Positions 21,916-33,365 are shown, counted from the first letter of the stretch. The stretch: 64,000 nt of DNA from Zoroaster sp. YZ-2022 (GCA_029582265.1 CM055816.1:3564698-3628697); one strand, 5' to 3'. The notes: generated by a model not told the origin, from the letters alone. Numbers and translations: made by a program.

Positions 21916-22949
21916 TGTCCATATGAATGTTAAAATCGCCGGTTAAAATAATGTCAGATGGGTGTAAGAGATAATCGACAATTAATTTGTTTAATTCCTG
22001 CAGAAATCTGGAGAAGTTTACATGTTTACCATCAACATTCCTTTGTGGTCGATAAATATTAACAAGGCGAACAGATCTAGAGTTGCACGTTACCTCAGAA
22101 TGCAGAGATTCAAATGTTAGGTAGTCAATGTTAACACTTTTCATACTGACAGATAAACTGGACCTAAAGAGTAGTGCAACCCCTCCACCGGCCTTTACTG
22201 GTCTGGGGATATGATGGAGAGAGTAGCAAGCAGGACTACACTCACGGGGTAGCAAGTCATCATCAGGTTTAAACCATGTCTCGGTTATGGCAACAAGATC
22301 CAAATTGTTAGTACAAAGTCAACAAATTCAACCGATTTGTTACATATGGATTGGGTGTTCAAGACACAGAGCTGAAGTTTAGACTCATCGTGAACATTTG
22401 GAGTTGAAGTTATGCCAATGTCGCTTGTTGATGTGGTTGAGTTCACTGCTGGGGGTTGGTAAGGCTGGATCGTGCCAGTTGTGTAAGTCTGTCCATTCTA
22501 ATGGCGACCAGCTTTTTTACCTCTATGTGTGCGGCGATTTGGGGTTGATTAGCAAGTATTCCAAGACAGTTCAATTGACTCAATGCTGAATAAGATAAAG
22601 CTACATCAGTACATGGAGCATTGCGAAGATTGAGTAGTTTATTGCGGCTGTAGGAAGTTTTATGGAACTGAGTGGCGTTTGTGGGTGTGTTGATCAGTGT
22701 TTCAGGTCCAGGGTTTGGGTTTATGTCACCAGAAATTAAGAGTTCCAGGTGAAAGGTGGCAGATGAATTATCATAGTATGATATAGGACGTCTCAAGAAT
22801 TTAAGATGGCGGATTTGAGGTGAACAATCTGTAGATTGCATCTTGTAGCCATCTACTGATGAGTCATTGAGACACAATGGTCTGGATAGCAGGAGTAGAA
22901 TAAACAGGATGTAGACCTCCATTGTCTGATCACAAAGTTGTTGATCCAA
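21916..22949 (-). pseudogene. L2/CR1-type LINE: 2A-like N-terminus and endonuclease (truncated)
   Basis: The upstream part (22949 down to 22443) starts with a hydrophobic leader (VYILFILLLLSRPL) and reaches LELLISGDINPNPGPE, a 2A-like ribosome-skipping sequence with N where the consensus has E. After a frameshift between about 22440 and 22300 comes an endonuclease domain: LDLVAITETWF, AGGGVALLFRSSL, VNIYRPQR and ILTGDFNIH. The gene is cut at about 21916, before the RT domain. 2A-like N-termini with leader peptides are known in LINEs of sea urchins and lancelets. Confidence 0.7.
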
Positions 22950-23287
22950 ACAAAAGGCTTGTGGTCAAGCTACAGGTTATAATCTCTAGCTACAGGTTAT
23001 AATCTAAATCAGAACTGGACCATCAACGTGAGAACATCAGAACTGGACCAAATTCTACAACCAACCCAACTTGAAGCAGGTATCTCACACTGGACCAACT
23101 CGAAACAAATATCGCAGAACCTCTCCAAGTCGCCGCAAAAACAACGTTCCCAGTGACAAACCAAAATAAATCGGTTTTTAGCACTTGTTGAAGAACATAG
23201 GAGGGAAAAGAACAAGACGAGGCTAAAAAAGCTGAATATACTGGTGTGAATAATGAAGATTAACAAGTGCGATTAACGAGTACTCTA
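22950..23287. other. Non-coding stretch with a short duplication
   Basis: Contains agctacaggttataatct twice in tandem (about 22967-23005) and a repeated atcagaactggacca. No gene is recognised. Confidence 0.35.
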
Positions 23288-23740
23288 CATGTATAGGGAA
23301 AAGTCTGAGGCTTTGAACGAAGCCGCACAGAGAGAATGGACACGGAAAAGTGTTGGTCGCTCATGATCAGACGCTAATGATCAAAAAGAAGCCGTTGACC
23401 GAATTCTTCGAAAAAAGCTTTGCGACAAAGGTGACTTCCCAACACCCCGTTACATCACAGCCAAAAACCTCCAAACAGAGACTGCTCCATCGAGATAGAT
23501 GAATCTACTCGGAGGACGAAATCAAGGACCTGTTTGCTTTGTTTAAATATGGGAAGTGTATTGGGACAGATCAGGTGTACGGGGAATATTTGAAGTATCA
23601 AGAATCAGACTCGCTAGGCGCTATCACCTCCAGCTTGATTCAGAAGTGGTGGGAACCGAAGCAGGTACCAAACAATTGGCTCCGAAGTGAAATTACTTGT
23701 TTGTTTAAAAGTGTGAGAACATTACGTCATCATACAACCA
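23288..23740 (+). pseudogene. RTE-like LINE fragment, upstream of the RT core
   Basis: Readable pieces include EALNEAAQREWTRKS, SEDEIKDLFALFKYGK, TDQVYGEYLKY and WWEPKQVPNNWLRSEITCLFKS, the order seen just before the RT palm of RTE-type elements (helper segment, then 'VPxxW...I...FK'). It is frameshifted and ends near 23740. The catalytic YADD region is missing. Confidence 0.5.
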
Positions 23741-25189
23741 ATAGAAATATTGGTTACGCGCGTAAAAACTTTTCTTATTGATCGAACGAGAACACATACC
23801 TTCTCATACAACCAATAATAATATTCGTTACGCGATTTGGATCATGTCACTCACCAGAGTATAAGCCAGGATTTGTTTTGTTTGTTTGTTTGTTGGGGGT
23901 GTTTGTTTGTTTGTTTTTTGAACGGTCACGCCACACATGTGTTACACGAAGTTGACGTGTGTCCCTGTATTCTATTACACAGGGAACGTTGGTTAATTTT
24001 ACTCGTTTATAGCTATTTTTCTCTAGCAAAAGCATACAGTTACGCGTCATTCGAGATTTCATCTTGCTAACAAAGTAAAAATTAATGATCTTTGAGATTA
24101 GAATGATATCGAAACCGATATGAGAAATGATGAGAAATGATGAGAAACTACCTGAAAGTGCATGTAGAATAAGGAACAAAAGGCGATATGGTGATATGTG
24201 TTCAAAAATGATTAAAACGTTACTTTCTCTCAGAAAGTGTATATCTGCATTCGACACAGATTTGTTGTCGAAATGTATTCCACCAATGAAACTGAGTGCG
24301 TTTTGATCACAACCCCTCTCTGGAATGCATCTAATTCACTTCATTCAAACATTACAAATTCAGTATAACTGTATGCTGTCATCGTACGTAGACTTGATGT
24401 CGTTTCCTTCTTTCTATCTTCTAAATTTTATCTCGAGGACGGGATCATATGGTATAAGTTTTTATTTGTTTTAATTTATTTGTAAATTTTTGTCAAACTG
24501 GTACCACAAAAAACACTTATATACACACTTAAATTACAATATTATGTATTTCTTTATCAGTATAGTGTTCATATTAATTTAATTATTGTAAAACTTGCTC
24601 TTATAATTGTAATGACGGATCCGTGTTGCAGTGGGCCCAACGAAACGAAAGACAAAAACCAATGACAGAAATAAATTTGCAAAGAAGCCTATTGCTGAAA
24701 AGTCTGAGTTATCAGATTTGGATATTCTAAAATACTGAAATTCTGTTTCTGCTCTTGCCTTAATCAAGCCTGTGCATGAGAAATGTTCTTAAAAAAAACT
24801 GAAAATTAAACTTACCTTAGGCATTTACTGACTGCGTATTGAGTATAAGCACTGTAGCCAGTAAGAGCGCGTACGCTCCTTTATGGCGTCCCATGTTTTC
24901 CTCTTAATTGACAAGCGATATCCTTTATTTGAAATTGTTTCTAAATATCACTTCTTAAAATTATTAACTTGTGCAATTCCTTGCGTCCTCTAAGTTCAGT
25001 GATGACGTCTGATCTGAGCCAACATTAGAAAGCTTGGTGATATTTATATTACTTAAAAACTTAACTGGGTCAAATGTCGTCTCTTCACCAAATAATATTG
25101 ATGTTTAAAAATGTAATAATTATTTTGCCACAATTGGCTCTAAGCTAGCTGCTAAATTCAATGAGAAGGTTAATTACGAGTGAGAGTTA
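23741..25189. other. Unassigned stretch without a gene
   Basis: A caaccaata-rich motif ending in rttacgcg occurs twice (about 23735-23760 and 23809-23836). TTTG repeats lie near 23873-23915 and atgagaaatg repeats near 24120. Frames here are short and show no domain. Confidence 0.4.
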
Positions 25190-25800
25190 CCAAAGAGTAT
25201 CTACACCTTTAAACTTGAATCAATTAGCACCGATATGGTACTTGAACAACTTAATAATCTAAAGAGTAAATCACATCTGGATGTGTTAAATATGGACTGT
25301 AAACTGCTTAAAATTGGAGCACCTATTATAACACCCTTGTTAACTAAAATTTTAAATATGTCAATAAATGAAGCTAGTGTCCCGGAAGATTGGAAATTTG
25401 CTGACGTCACTCCCATTTATAAAGGTTAAGGTTCGGTTGAGGATTATGGAAATTATAGACCAATCTGTGTAATAAGTCATGTATCTAAAATTATGGAAAA
25501 TATAACTAAAATAATATTTATACGACCATCAATGTATAACTACTGCACAGTCTGCTTATTTAAAGAACCATTCTACAAACACTGCCATACACAATGTTGT
25601 TTCATATATTTTAGTATAGGTAAAGGTATAGCGTTGATGAAACTAATGCTTTGTGTGTTATTGATCTCCAAAAATGTTTCGACACTATTGATCATGAAAT
25701 TGTATTGAAAAAAATTGATAATTACGGTATTAAAAGTTTTAATCCCTAGGAAGAATACCGGAAGGTAAATGGCCTACCCAGGTTAAATATTTTGAAATAA
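25190..25800 (+). pseudogene. L2/Rex-type LINE RT fragment
   Basis: The frame gives LLKIGAPIITPLLTKILN, ASVPEDWKFADVTPIYKG, then after an in-frame stop YGNYRPICVISHVSKIMEN. A frameshifted block around 25650-25710 reads IDLQKCFDTIDHEIVLKK. These are RT motifs in proper order, but stops and shifts abolish the protein. The 3' part ends in an aaataaaataaaataaat tail typical of an element end. Confidence 0.6.
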
Positions 25801-26049
25801 AATAAAATAAATAATAAATTACTGGGTTGTTTGTATTCTGAATCATTGAATTCAAAAGATCCCCAAAATACCACCCTCCCTTTTACCCCTAAGAACGTGA
25901 CCAGGAACTACCCGCGGGCAAATTTCAATAGAAAGAAGTTACTCTTTGTGTTTATCATGATCGTGAGACCAACAATTCACTGTTATTACCCACTCGTTTA
26001 AAGGGAATTCAATGAAAGGGGAATTATTTTTGATACAAGAAAAGCTTGT

Positions 26050-26383
26050 GGATTGTAGTACTATATTCGACACAAGGCCAATGGCCACTCCAAGGTGGGG
26101 GCTACTAAGTCATTGAGTTGTTACAACGACTCCATACTGAAGAAACCAGCCCCTCACACCGAAACAAGACAAGTTAATAACCGGCCTCTTCACAGTGCGA
26201 ATAGGACTGGGAGGGGTAACTAGAACAAGGCAGTTGTTAAACTGCCTCTGCCCCTATAAGCAATTATGGTTAAGTGTCTTGCTCAAGGACACAAGTGTCA
26301 CGGCCGGGATTCGAATCCACATTCTGCTGCTAACACCATAACTTGAGTCCGGTAAGCTAGACCGCTCGGCCACGACACTCCAA
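26050..26383 (-). mobile_element. tRNA-Leu-derived SINE, subfamily with a different tail
   Basis: On the minus strand it starts ggagtgtcgtggccgagcgg (A box) and has ttcgaatccc (B box), then ttgagcaagacacttaacca. The head is nearly identical to the SINE at 28323, but the body after the cataattgctt word is unrelated and lacks the LINE-like tail and TAT repeat. This suggests tail exchange or a second subfamily. Confidence 0.65.
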
Positions 26384-26629
26384 AGCGCATAGCGCATTGT
26401 ATCCTTTAGAAAATACGTGGTTTATATAATGTAATTATCATCAAAGAAGATCATCTTCTACAAAAACCACCATTATTTTGTTAGATATTATATTCTATGC
26501 CAATGTTAAATTAGCCTTTTATGGCCCATAGATACAGTACCTTTCAAGCTTTGAATACTTATGTTCACGTATATATGCATATTCTATTATTACACAAGTT
26601 TTAAATTAAGCACTGCAATCGGGCTAATC
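26384..26629. other. Non-coding stretch
   Basis: AT-rich; only short imperfect repeats around aagcgcatagcgcattg. No gene. Confidence 0.35.
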
Positions 26630-26860
26630 ACCTGCATCATGATCATCTGTCCACTCGGCTACTTAAGCAGTTCCTATACCTAGAGTCTGACTTTCTCCTG
26701 AAGACGATCAGAGTACACTGGTCGAAACGTCGAGTTTCAAAACTACAGGTTCTTCTCAGAAGCAACACTCACTATAACGCCACCGTTAACCTTATTTCTA
26801 CTGTACTTCCACCATGCAAAACTTCAAGTCCGCCTTATCAGCACTACACTATTAGAAGAG
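26630..26860 (+). mobile_element. Penelope-like element terminal fragment with hammerhead-like motif
   Basis: Contains ctactt-aagcag and then ctcctgaagacgatcagagt-acactggtcgaaacgtcgag. The layout is CTGAAGA, a 6-bp stem (gatcag/ctggtc with a G-T pair), GAAAC and GTC/GAG, as in the hammerhead-type motifs known at ends of Penelope-like elements. No coding part of the element remains here. Confidence 0.5.
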
Positions 26861-28129
26861 ATGTTAAGTGATTGGTATTACCCCAACAGAAAAGAAGCTT
26901 TCTAAGTTTTAAGATGGTAATGCTAACAAATATCCTGAGAAGTCATTCAGTCTGCATGCATTTTGGAATTTTCGAGAAAACATGAATTAACAATTCATAT
27001 CATTCGTATCATCAAGATCTACATTAGAAAGAATACTAATAATCTCAATGCATTTTGACCATTTCCCCCTGTAAAGGTATTGGTATTAAGTATCATAACA
27101 AATTACTGGTAGAAGTATGGATCTTTCCTGATAATGCTTGTGTCCAAGGTGCTTTCATCTTTAAGAAAAGTGAAACAATTGTCCATATCTAGAACTGTCA
27201 ACTATGTGAATGAATACTGGCCGTCTATATTGACTAGTGATATAAATTATACAATAAATGTTTTCAGTTTTCTCCCAAACGCGTGGACCGATTGAGATGA
27301 AACGTTTACAGGTTGGTTGTGCAATGTGTTAATTGATTCAAAGAAAGTATGGATTCTTCATAACAATCACTTAATACTATACCTCACCTTTAACGACACA
27401 ACGAAATGAGCTTCTGTACATAACAATGGATGCATTTACAGATATTTAAGCCAACGTTTATACGGCCTGTAGCAGACATGTAAGTTTTATACAATGAATC
27501 CAATGGGGATGAATCTAGGAAACCTAATGCGACACTCAGTTTCCATTAAACTTACAATATTATTGTTTAGGAAATTGTGCATCACATCAACATCAAATTA
27601 GTTAATAATGAAATTAATTATGAGTGAGTTCTCTCTACGGGTCCAAACCAAGCTAGGCTATATACGACGACTAATGTACAACAATCCTTTGATACCACGA
27701 GAGGGACAAAGTAATCTGGCAATTTTTAAGTTATCTGAATCCACACAATAATATTAATTGGAATACAGGAAATCTGACTTAGATGGCCGCTGAAGAAAGC
27801 AATAGACTACTGCGTAGGAGGTTCCGTCTGCTTCGTTGATCATTCAAAGTAATGTTATGAGTTTTATATTATATGTTTATATGACTACATGTGATGTGTA
27901 ACACATGCAATGGCAAAGTCTGAATGAGTATTCAGAATACATCAATAGGCAGATTTTTGTTTAGCAGCCCGTGCGTATCAACACAAGGATTTGCTTCGTA
28001 ATACATGTTGGTATACTGCCAAATTGTTGACAATGGCATCTTTTGGGATGGAAAGGTTTTGATCCTCAACCAGAACAACATGTTCGAAATTAATCCGCCA
28101 ACCACTGTATATTGAATAACTCACACACT
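26861..28129. other. Unassigned stretch without a gene
   Basis: AT-rich sequence; I see no open frame with a domain, no element end and no strong palindrome. Confidence 0.4.
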
Positions 28130-28960
28130 CCTAGTATAGATCAAGAGAAGGCTTTTGATAGAATTAGTTGGAATTACATGTTTACTGTTTATGAAAAAAA
28201 TGGGGATTCCTCCGTCTTTGATTAAGTGGCTTAAATTGTCGTAGTAATCATAATTGTAATATCATTATTAATAATGTTATTGGCTCTCCGGTTAAAGTCT
28301 TTCGGGGGATCAGACAAGGGTGGAGTGTCGTGGCCGAGCGGTCTAGCTTACCGGACTCAAGTTCTGGTGTTAGCAGCAGAATGTGGGTTCGAATCCCGGC
28401 CGTGACACTTGTAGTTGTGTCCTTGAACAAGACACTTAACCATAATTGCTTCTCTCCACCCAGGGGTTAAATGGGTACCTGTGAGGGAAGAGTTGGTTGA
28501 TTAGCCTATATGCGCTGTAATGGCAGCAATTGAGCTGTATACTCCCTAGGGAGCTGAGATGGTTTCAGGAATGATTTATGAGCCTTATGAGCCTTATGAG
28601 CAGGGGTAATAATATAATGCGCCTTGAGCACCACTTAGTTGGTGGATATGTACGCTATATAAGTCCACACATTATTATTATTATTATTAAGGGTGTCCTT
28701 CGTCCCCTCTCCTTTACTCTATATGTGCTGAAGGGCTAGCGAGTTTGGTTAGAATAGATTGTAACTTAAACGGCATTATTACGCCTGAAGGTAAAAGTAG
28801 TATTCGGTTAATACAACATGCTGACGACACTACATTCTTTGTTAGTGATAACAATGAATTTGATGCTATTCAGAACATTCTTAATACCTATTGTAAAGGA
28901 AGTGGGTCTAAACTCAATGTAGAAAAGTCTAAAGGATTGTGGCTTGGGAAATTTGAATAA
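28130..28960 (+). pseudogene. Tx1-like LINE RT fragment split by a SINE
   Basis: Left part: IDQEKAFDRISWNYM and KVFRGIRQG up to 28322. Right part from 28689: CPSSPLLYSMCAEGLA, then LIQHADDTTFFVS (HADD in place of YADD) and SKLNVEKSKGLWLG. Removing the SINE and one target duplication would rejoin GIRQG to CPSSP. The family is the same as, or close to, the LINE at 13.5-19.4 kb (SRGLWVG there). In-frame stops show it is old. Confidence 0.65.
28323..28688 (+). mobile_element. Full-length tRNA-Leu-derived SINE with target duplication
   Basis: Flanked by a perfect 7-bp direct repeat, aagggtg (28316-28322 and 28689-28695). The A box is tggccgagcgg (28331-28341), with an actcaagtt anticodon-loop-like word (CAA, Leu type) and B box ggttcgaatcc (28386-28396). 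The 3' part reads gcgccttgagcaccac...ggtggatatgtacgctatat and ends in an ATT repeat. That tail matches the end of the L2-like LINE at 40749-42000, whose enzyme probably moves this SINE. Confidence 0.85.
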
Positions 28961-29739
28961 TAGAACTGATAAACCGTCTATTTATTAACTCACTTGTTTG
29001 GCCGTACCGAAGACATAATCTTGGGGGGGGGGGGGGGATGGAAACCCGCAAACTGACTTCAGCAGCGGTACAAAATTTAACACCTTCAAAATTGGTTGAA
29101 ATTTTGTGAGAGATAGGCGTAAACAAAAATTCCCGGAAAATCGCCAAACGAGAGGGTGGGCGTGAGAAAATTAACCCCGAAATTAAATCATTCCAGGCAC
29201 AAACAAAAACCATAAGCCTGCAGGGAACTTTTCATTGGGGTTTCTGATCGGGGTTTCGTTGGGGGGGGGGGGGGCTTTGCACTTGGGTTTGACTTGGGAT
29301 CCAGCACCTGTGGTGGGTCTTATAGAGTGTACTGTGCAATGTATCTCTTAACTTTATTTTTAGCCTAAATTGATATTTCTTTTATATTTATATTTATATG
29401 TAGTTTAATGATTGCTGTTGGCACCTTTGATAAAAAGTGTTCCACTGAAATGTCTCCCCAGGTTAAATAAGAACTAAATTAATAAATTGATTTGTGGGTA
29501 ATTTACCGACTGAAGCTCTAAATGCCAATATAAACAAATATTAGGAGAGTATCCCACCTACACCCCCCTTCGGCTGTACCCCTGATCGCTTGTGGTTTTT
29601 GTGTAATCATTGGCGCATCCAGGGGGCTAAGCGGGCTGTAGCGCCCCCCCTCCCCGCCTAAAATCGTTAAAAAAAAAAAAAAAATTAAAAGGAAGAGAAT
29701 AAGAGAGAGAGAGAGGGGGGGGGGGGGAGGGGAGTGGAG
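28961..29739. other. Non-coding stretch with G-runs and a possible LINE end
   Basis: Poly-G runs near 29021 and 29261 and a poly-C/poly-A region near 29640-29690. At 29450-29490, ccccaggttaaataagaact and following AT-rich words resemble the 3' end of the LINE fragment at 25.8 kb. No gene. Confidence 0.35.
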
Positions 29740-30165
29740 AACGCATGCACTCCCATTCCCACAGTGTGCTATGTGTTTCTTTCCCTTTGATTATTTCATT
29801 GGGATGTTGGGATTTGGCTGTTAGCCGGGGTTGGAGAATGGCGGTACTTCTTCGTAATTGATGACCTCGGTCACAGCTGGCTTTTATGAATGAGCCAGGG
29901 TTCTATATTTTGCTGGAGCATGTATTGTATGGGTACCAGCATAGAAATTACAGAAACTGCCCTTTTAAATAAAAGCTGAGACACGATTTTAGGAACGTAG
30001 TGTTAATTAACTAATTAATTAACTAATTAATTAATTAATAAAACATAAAAAACTTTAAACATTTTTTTGGATAAAAAACATCTCTAGACCCTCTGAAACA
30101 AATTGAGATTCATAAAATTGGGGAAATCAGTTAATTAACACAGGTAATTAACGATGTACGACCTA
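29740..30165. mobile_element. MITE family 2, partial copy
   Basis: Shares with 20440-20850 the words tggcggta, gctttttatgaatg-like, tgcagcatgtat-like, catctctagaccctctgaaa and gtaattaacgat in the same order. It lacks the family's palindromic ends. An attaattaacta array lies at about 30003-30040. Confidence 0.5.
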
Positions 30166-30462
30166 CTGTAAAAATCAGTGGGTCCCACGGGACTGGATTT
30201 AATTGCATTACCACACGCACCGCAGGGATATGATGCCTGACGCTATGAAGTCGTATGTTTGTGTCTGTACAAACTGAATTATGTATTACAATGGGGTCTG
30301 AAATCTTTCGAAGGTGGGGAATCGAGTCAGGCGAGTTTGCAGCGTGGAGCCAAAACGGCGTGGGTTCCGGGCCCATCCAACGGTTCTATGCTCTATGCTG
30401 CAATCTCGGACATTCGTAAATGAAGAATTATATAATGAAGAATGAAGATTTATATAATGAAG

Positions 30463-30890
30463 AAGTAAGACTAATTGCGGTGACACCATGTGAAATTCTC
30501 AATTGAGTAGTAATTAGTTCTGAAAAGAACAGGAGGTACAACTCGACGTTTAGATCAGTGTGCTCTGATCGTCCTCAGGAGGTGTGCAGGCGGGAAGTAG
30601 GATAAACTGCGGTCGATGTCGGCGAGAGAGGAACGTGTGGAGGTGATCCTCTCACGAAGTAGGGAAGATGAACGTAGGATGCGACGCGAACGGAGGCTGC
30701 GAACTGGGTCTTGGAGCTGGAGGCCCAGCGGGATGAGGTTAGAGTTTTGGCATCGTTTTAGGAAGGCAAGGTTGTTTATCCATTTAGAACGTCTGATCGA
30801 CGCTCGTTCGAACAACCGGACCTTGGTGGCGGTAGGCTCCCCGTAGAGCATATGACATGTGTTGATCTTGCTGGGTGAACACACACACTC
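30463..30890 (-). pseudogene. Penelope-like element, N-terminal coding piece plus terminal repeat
   Basis: The minus frame 30884-30555 reads WINNLAFLKRCQNSNLIPLGL and SSLLRERITSTRSSLADI, resembling the N-terminal (pre-RT) segment of Penelope-like proteins. It runs straight into a terminal repeat with cctgaggacgatcagagcac. In this copy the GAAAC core reads TAAAC. The RT and GIY-YIG domains are absent. Its terminal repeat is inverted relative to the copy at 31404-31528. Confidence 0.5.
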
Positions 30891-31400
30891 CTTCCCCCAA
30901 CTCCTAGGGGTGCAAGTTTTTAAAACTAAAAGAAAAATATTGATCGATATATAACCTTTATTTTCTTCTCTATTTACTGTCTAAAGTCCAGGTTTCCAGG
31001 GAGTTATCCTCATCCCAATGAAAACCACCCTCTACAGCAGTGAAAACGTGCACACTGAAAAGCAGCCATTTTGGAAAAAGGCCTTATGCTTAATATCAAA
31101 TTAGGACCACTTTTCAGGGCCTAGTGTATCCAAAGTACTCACAGTTGGAAGTCTAGGATCCCAGGTTATGATATTGGGCCATCAAATGTATGGGCCTCAA
31201 ATCTGTTTTTCAGAAAAATTTGTGAGTTTACACTTTATGGTAAACAGCTCGGCGCATGAATTCCTCACTATTTAGTGAGGTGCACCCCTAGGATCCTATT
31301 CTCAAAAGTTATCGCCTGCACGCCTCAACGAACTAATCCTCCAGCATCCTGTCATCGCGGAATCCTCCAGCAGCCTACTTAAGCAGCAGCATTTTCAGAG
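30891..31400. other. Spacer between inverted Penelope-like ends
   Basis: Non-coding. It contains ggctacttaagcag-like and agcagcagc words at its right edge that also precede the motif at 26.69 kb, so part of it belongs to the element. Confidence 0.35.
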
Positions 31401-31531
31401 TCCGGCATTCTCCTGAGGACGATCAGAGCACACTGATCGAAACGTTGAGTTGTACCTCCAGTTCTTTTCAGAACTAATTACTACTCAATTGAGAATTTCA
31501 CATGATGTCACCGCAATTAGTCTTACTTAAA
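31401..31531 (+). mobile_element. Penelope-like terminal repeat, inverted partner
   Basis: About 120 bp that is the reverse complement of 30463-30580 (ends aagtaagactaattgcggtg). It carries CTGAGGA (31412-31418), stem gatcag/ctgatc with a 6-base loop, GAAAC (31438-31442) and gttgag. The pair makes a roughly 1-kb foldback structure with a tail-to-tail arrangement. Confidence 0.55.
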
Positions 31532-31559
31532 AAAAAAATAATAATAATAAAATATTATT

Positions 31560-33000
31560 GTTGATTTTACCTAAATGTGTGATAAGCACTGTATACTCCG
31601 ATCCCCACATTCCACAACAGGTGTCTTGTCCACTATACCATACCACCGCCGACAAAACCCCAGTTCGATCCCATTCATCTGACGATGGATAATGTAACCA
31701 CGGTTCACCACTGTACAATAAAGAAGAGTCACTCCCTTCTTTTTTGGTTTCAATGGAACACCGTTGGATATTTCGTCAAAATAACAGAATGAGGGGATGA
31801 AAACAAATTGAAGAGGCTTGTATGTTGTTTGTACCGAAGCGTTGTACCGCCACATGGATAACAACGAATTTGCTCCTATCGTGTACGTACACGATAACTA
31901 TCGTTAATTATCGTGTACGTACACGATAATTAACTTTGAACTTATCGTGTACGTCCACGATAGTTATCGTGGACGTACACGATAAGAGCGACATTGTTTT
32001 AAATTCATGTGGCGGTACTACGCTTCCGTATGTTTGTGTATCCTAATGCGCTTTTCGCATTGAACACTGTGACGGTCGCAGTTTCTAAGTTTTACAAAAT
32101 GTCCTTATCTCAGAATGCTCAATTATTGACTTCAGTAATGTTCACTCTGTCTATTCATTTTGTTCATTAACCCTAACTCCCTAAGTTCCCTAATCTAATT
32201 GGAACATGAGATAACTACTAAAAAGGCACATTCACTTATATGTAATGTGAAGCCGAAATACTAATAATAAACCTTAAAAGAGACGAGGTCAAAGGTCATC
32301 ATAACGGTGAACAATGTAGAGGTGGGTACATGTGTGCATACAACAATAAACCACATGTGCCTAATTATAACAGCAAGAAAATCTGGCCCTAAAAAAGGCC
32401 TAAATATCAAAAGATTAATTGTGTAATGTTCTCTAATAATCAAACTTTACTTTACCTCTGTCCTCGGGTCATGGGATTGAAAGGATGCTCAAATATAACT
32501 GGCAAAGTACCACTCTAAATTTACGACGAAAAACAACGCGAGACCAAAATGTCTATCAATGGCAAAGATGAAGAGCGCCACCAATTGTTCAGACTCACTC
32601 ATCAGCAGTTACAAACACAAACTCTCTTTTGAGAACTTATGGACCAAGATGGCATGGTGAACTGTTGTGGTGAACTGTTGTGGTGAACCGTGTACGGTGC
32701 ACGCTACAATAAAGTTCTGTTTTGCGCAAGCGCATTGCAGCCATGCATCGTCCTTGTATGAACTAATATTCTTATGGATGAATAAAATTGCACCCAGAAA
32801 CATGTTATCACTGAAAAGAGAGTTCGTGTTCAACACGAAAAGCGCATTAGGATACACAAACAACGTATAAGCCTCTTAAAGGGAGTGACTCTCCTTTTTC
32901 TTTATTGTGCAGTGGTGAACCGTGGTTACACTATCCAACGACGGATCTGAAATACGGAGATCGTAGGTTCGAATCCCACCCGAGTAATATTTTTGTCCGC
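31560..33000. repeat. Nested foldback element
   Basis: The left arm (31681-31738, with taaccacggttcaccactgt) is the inverse of the right arm (32878-32944, with acagtggtgaaccgtggtta before small changes). A second pair involves aagcgcattaggatacacaa (32840) and its inverse near 32040; a third, accgccacat at 31847-31856 and atgtggcggt at 32008-32017. The right end carries ggttcgaatcccacc, a tRNA B-box-like word. Probably a composite of short DNA elements; the family is unknown. Confidence 0.55.
31877..31986. repeat. Cluster of perfect palindromes (ATCGTGTACGTACACGAT)
   Basis: Within 110 bp there are two perfect palindromes of the form atcgtgtacgtacacgat, the second inside a larger symmetric block flanked by ttaatt/aattaa. 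A 46-bp near-palindrome follows at 31941-31986 (cttatcgtgtacgtccacga and its inverse). It forms the centre of the foldback element. Confidence 0.75.
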
Positions 33001-33365
33001 AATACCTACAATAATATTTATTTAATTTTAATTTTAGTATATATATAATTTTTTAATTAATTAAATATTCTTTAATTCAACCTTTGGACGCCATTTCATG
33101 TTTGGGAAACAAAAGCAAACAAAACAACCCCCCAATAAACTGAAATGAAAAAAAAATTCCCAAAAACAGAAACACGTTATCACTAAAATAGTATGAGCGA
33201 TCTCAATGCCACCAGGCATCATGTAATGATGGTGCTATTGGATGATGATTTTGAGGAGGAGAGTGACGATGATTACGGTGATGACGAAGATGACGAGGAT
33301 AATGAGGATGAGGATGGCGTCCAGCGTCACCTACATCACTGCCAACACCATCACCTGCCTTGTCC
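33001..33365. other. Low-complexity stretch before the viral breakpoint
   Basis: AT-rich (ttaattaattaa), then a GAT/GAG-rich tract at about 33230-33315 whose plus reading is an acidic Asp/Glu run with no domain. At 33366 it joins PLV sequence in the middle of a viral gene, so the joint is a rearrangement breakpoint. Confidence 0.4.

Noticed and set aside
28331..28400. tRNA-Leu gene
   Set aside because: A and B boxes are present, but the anticodon stem and acceptor end are disrupted, and the unit is embedded in a SINE with a LINE-like tail and target duplication.
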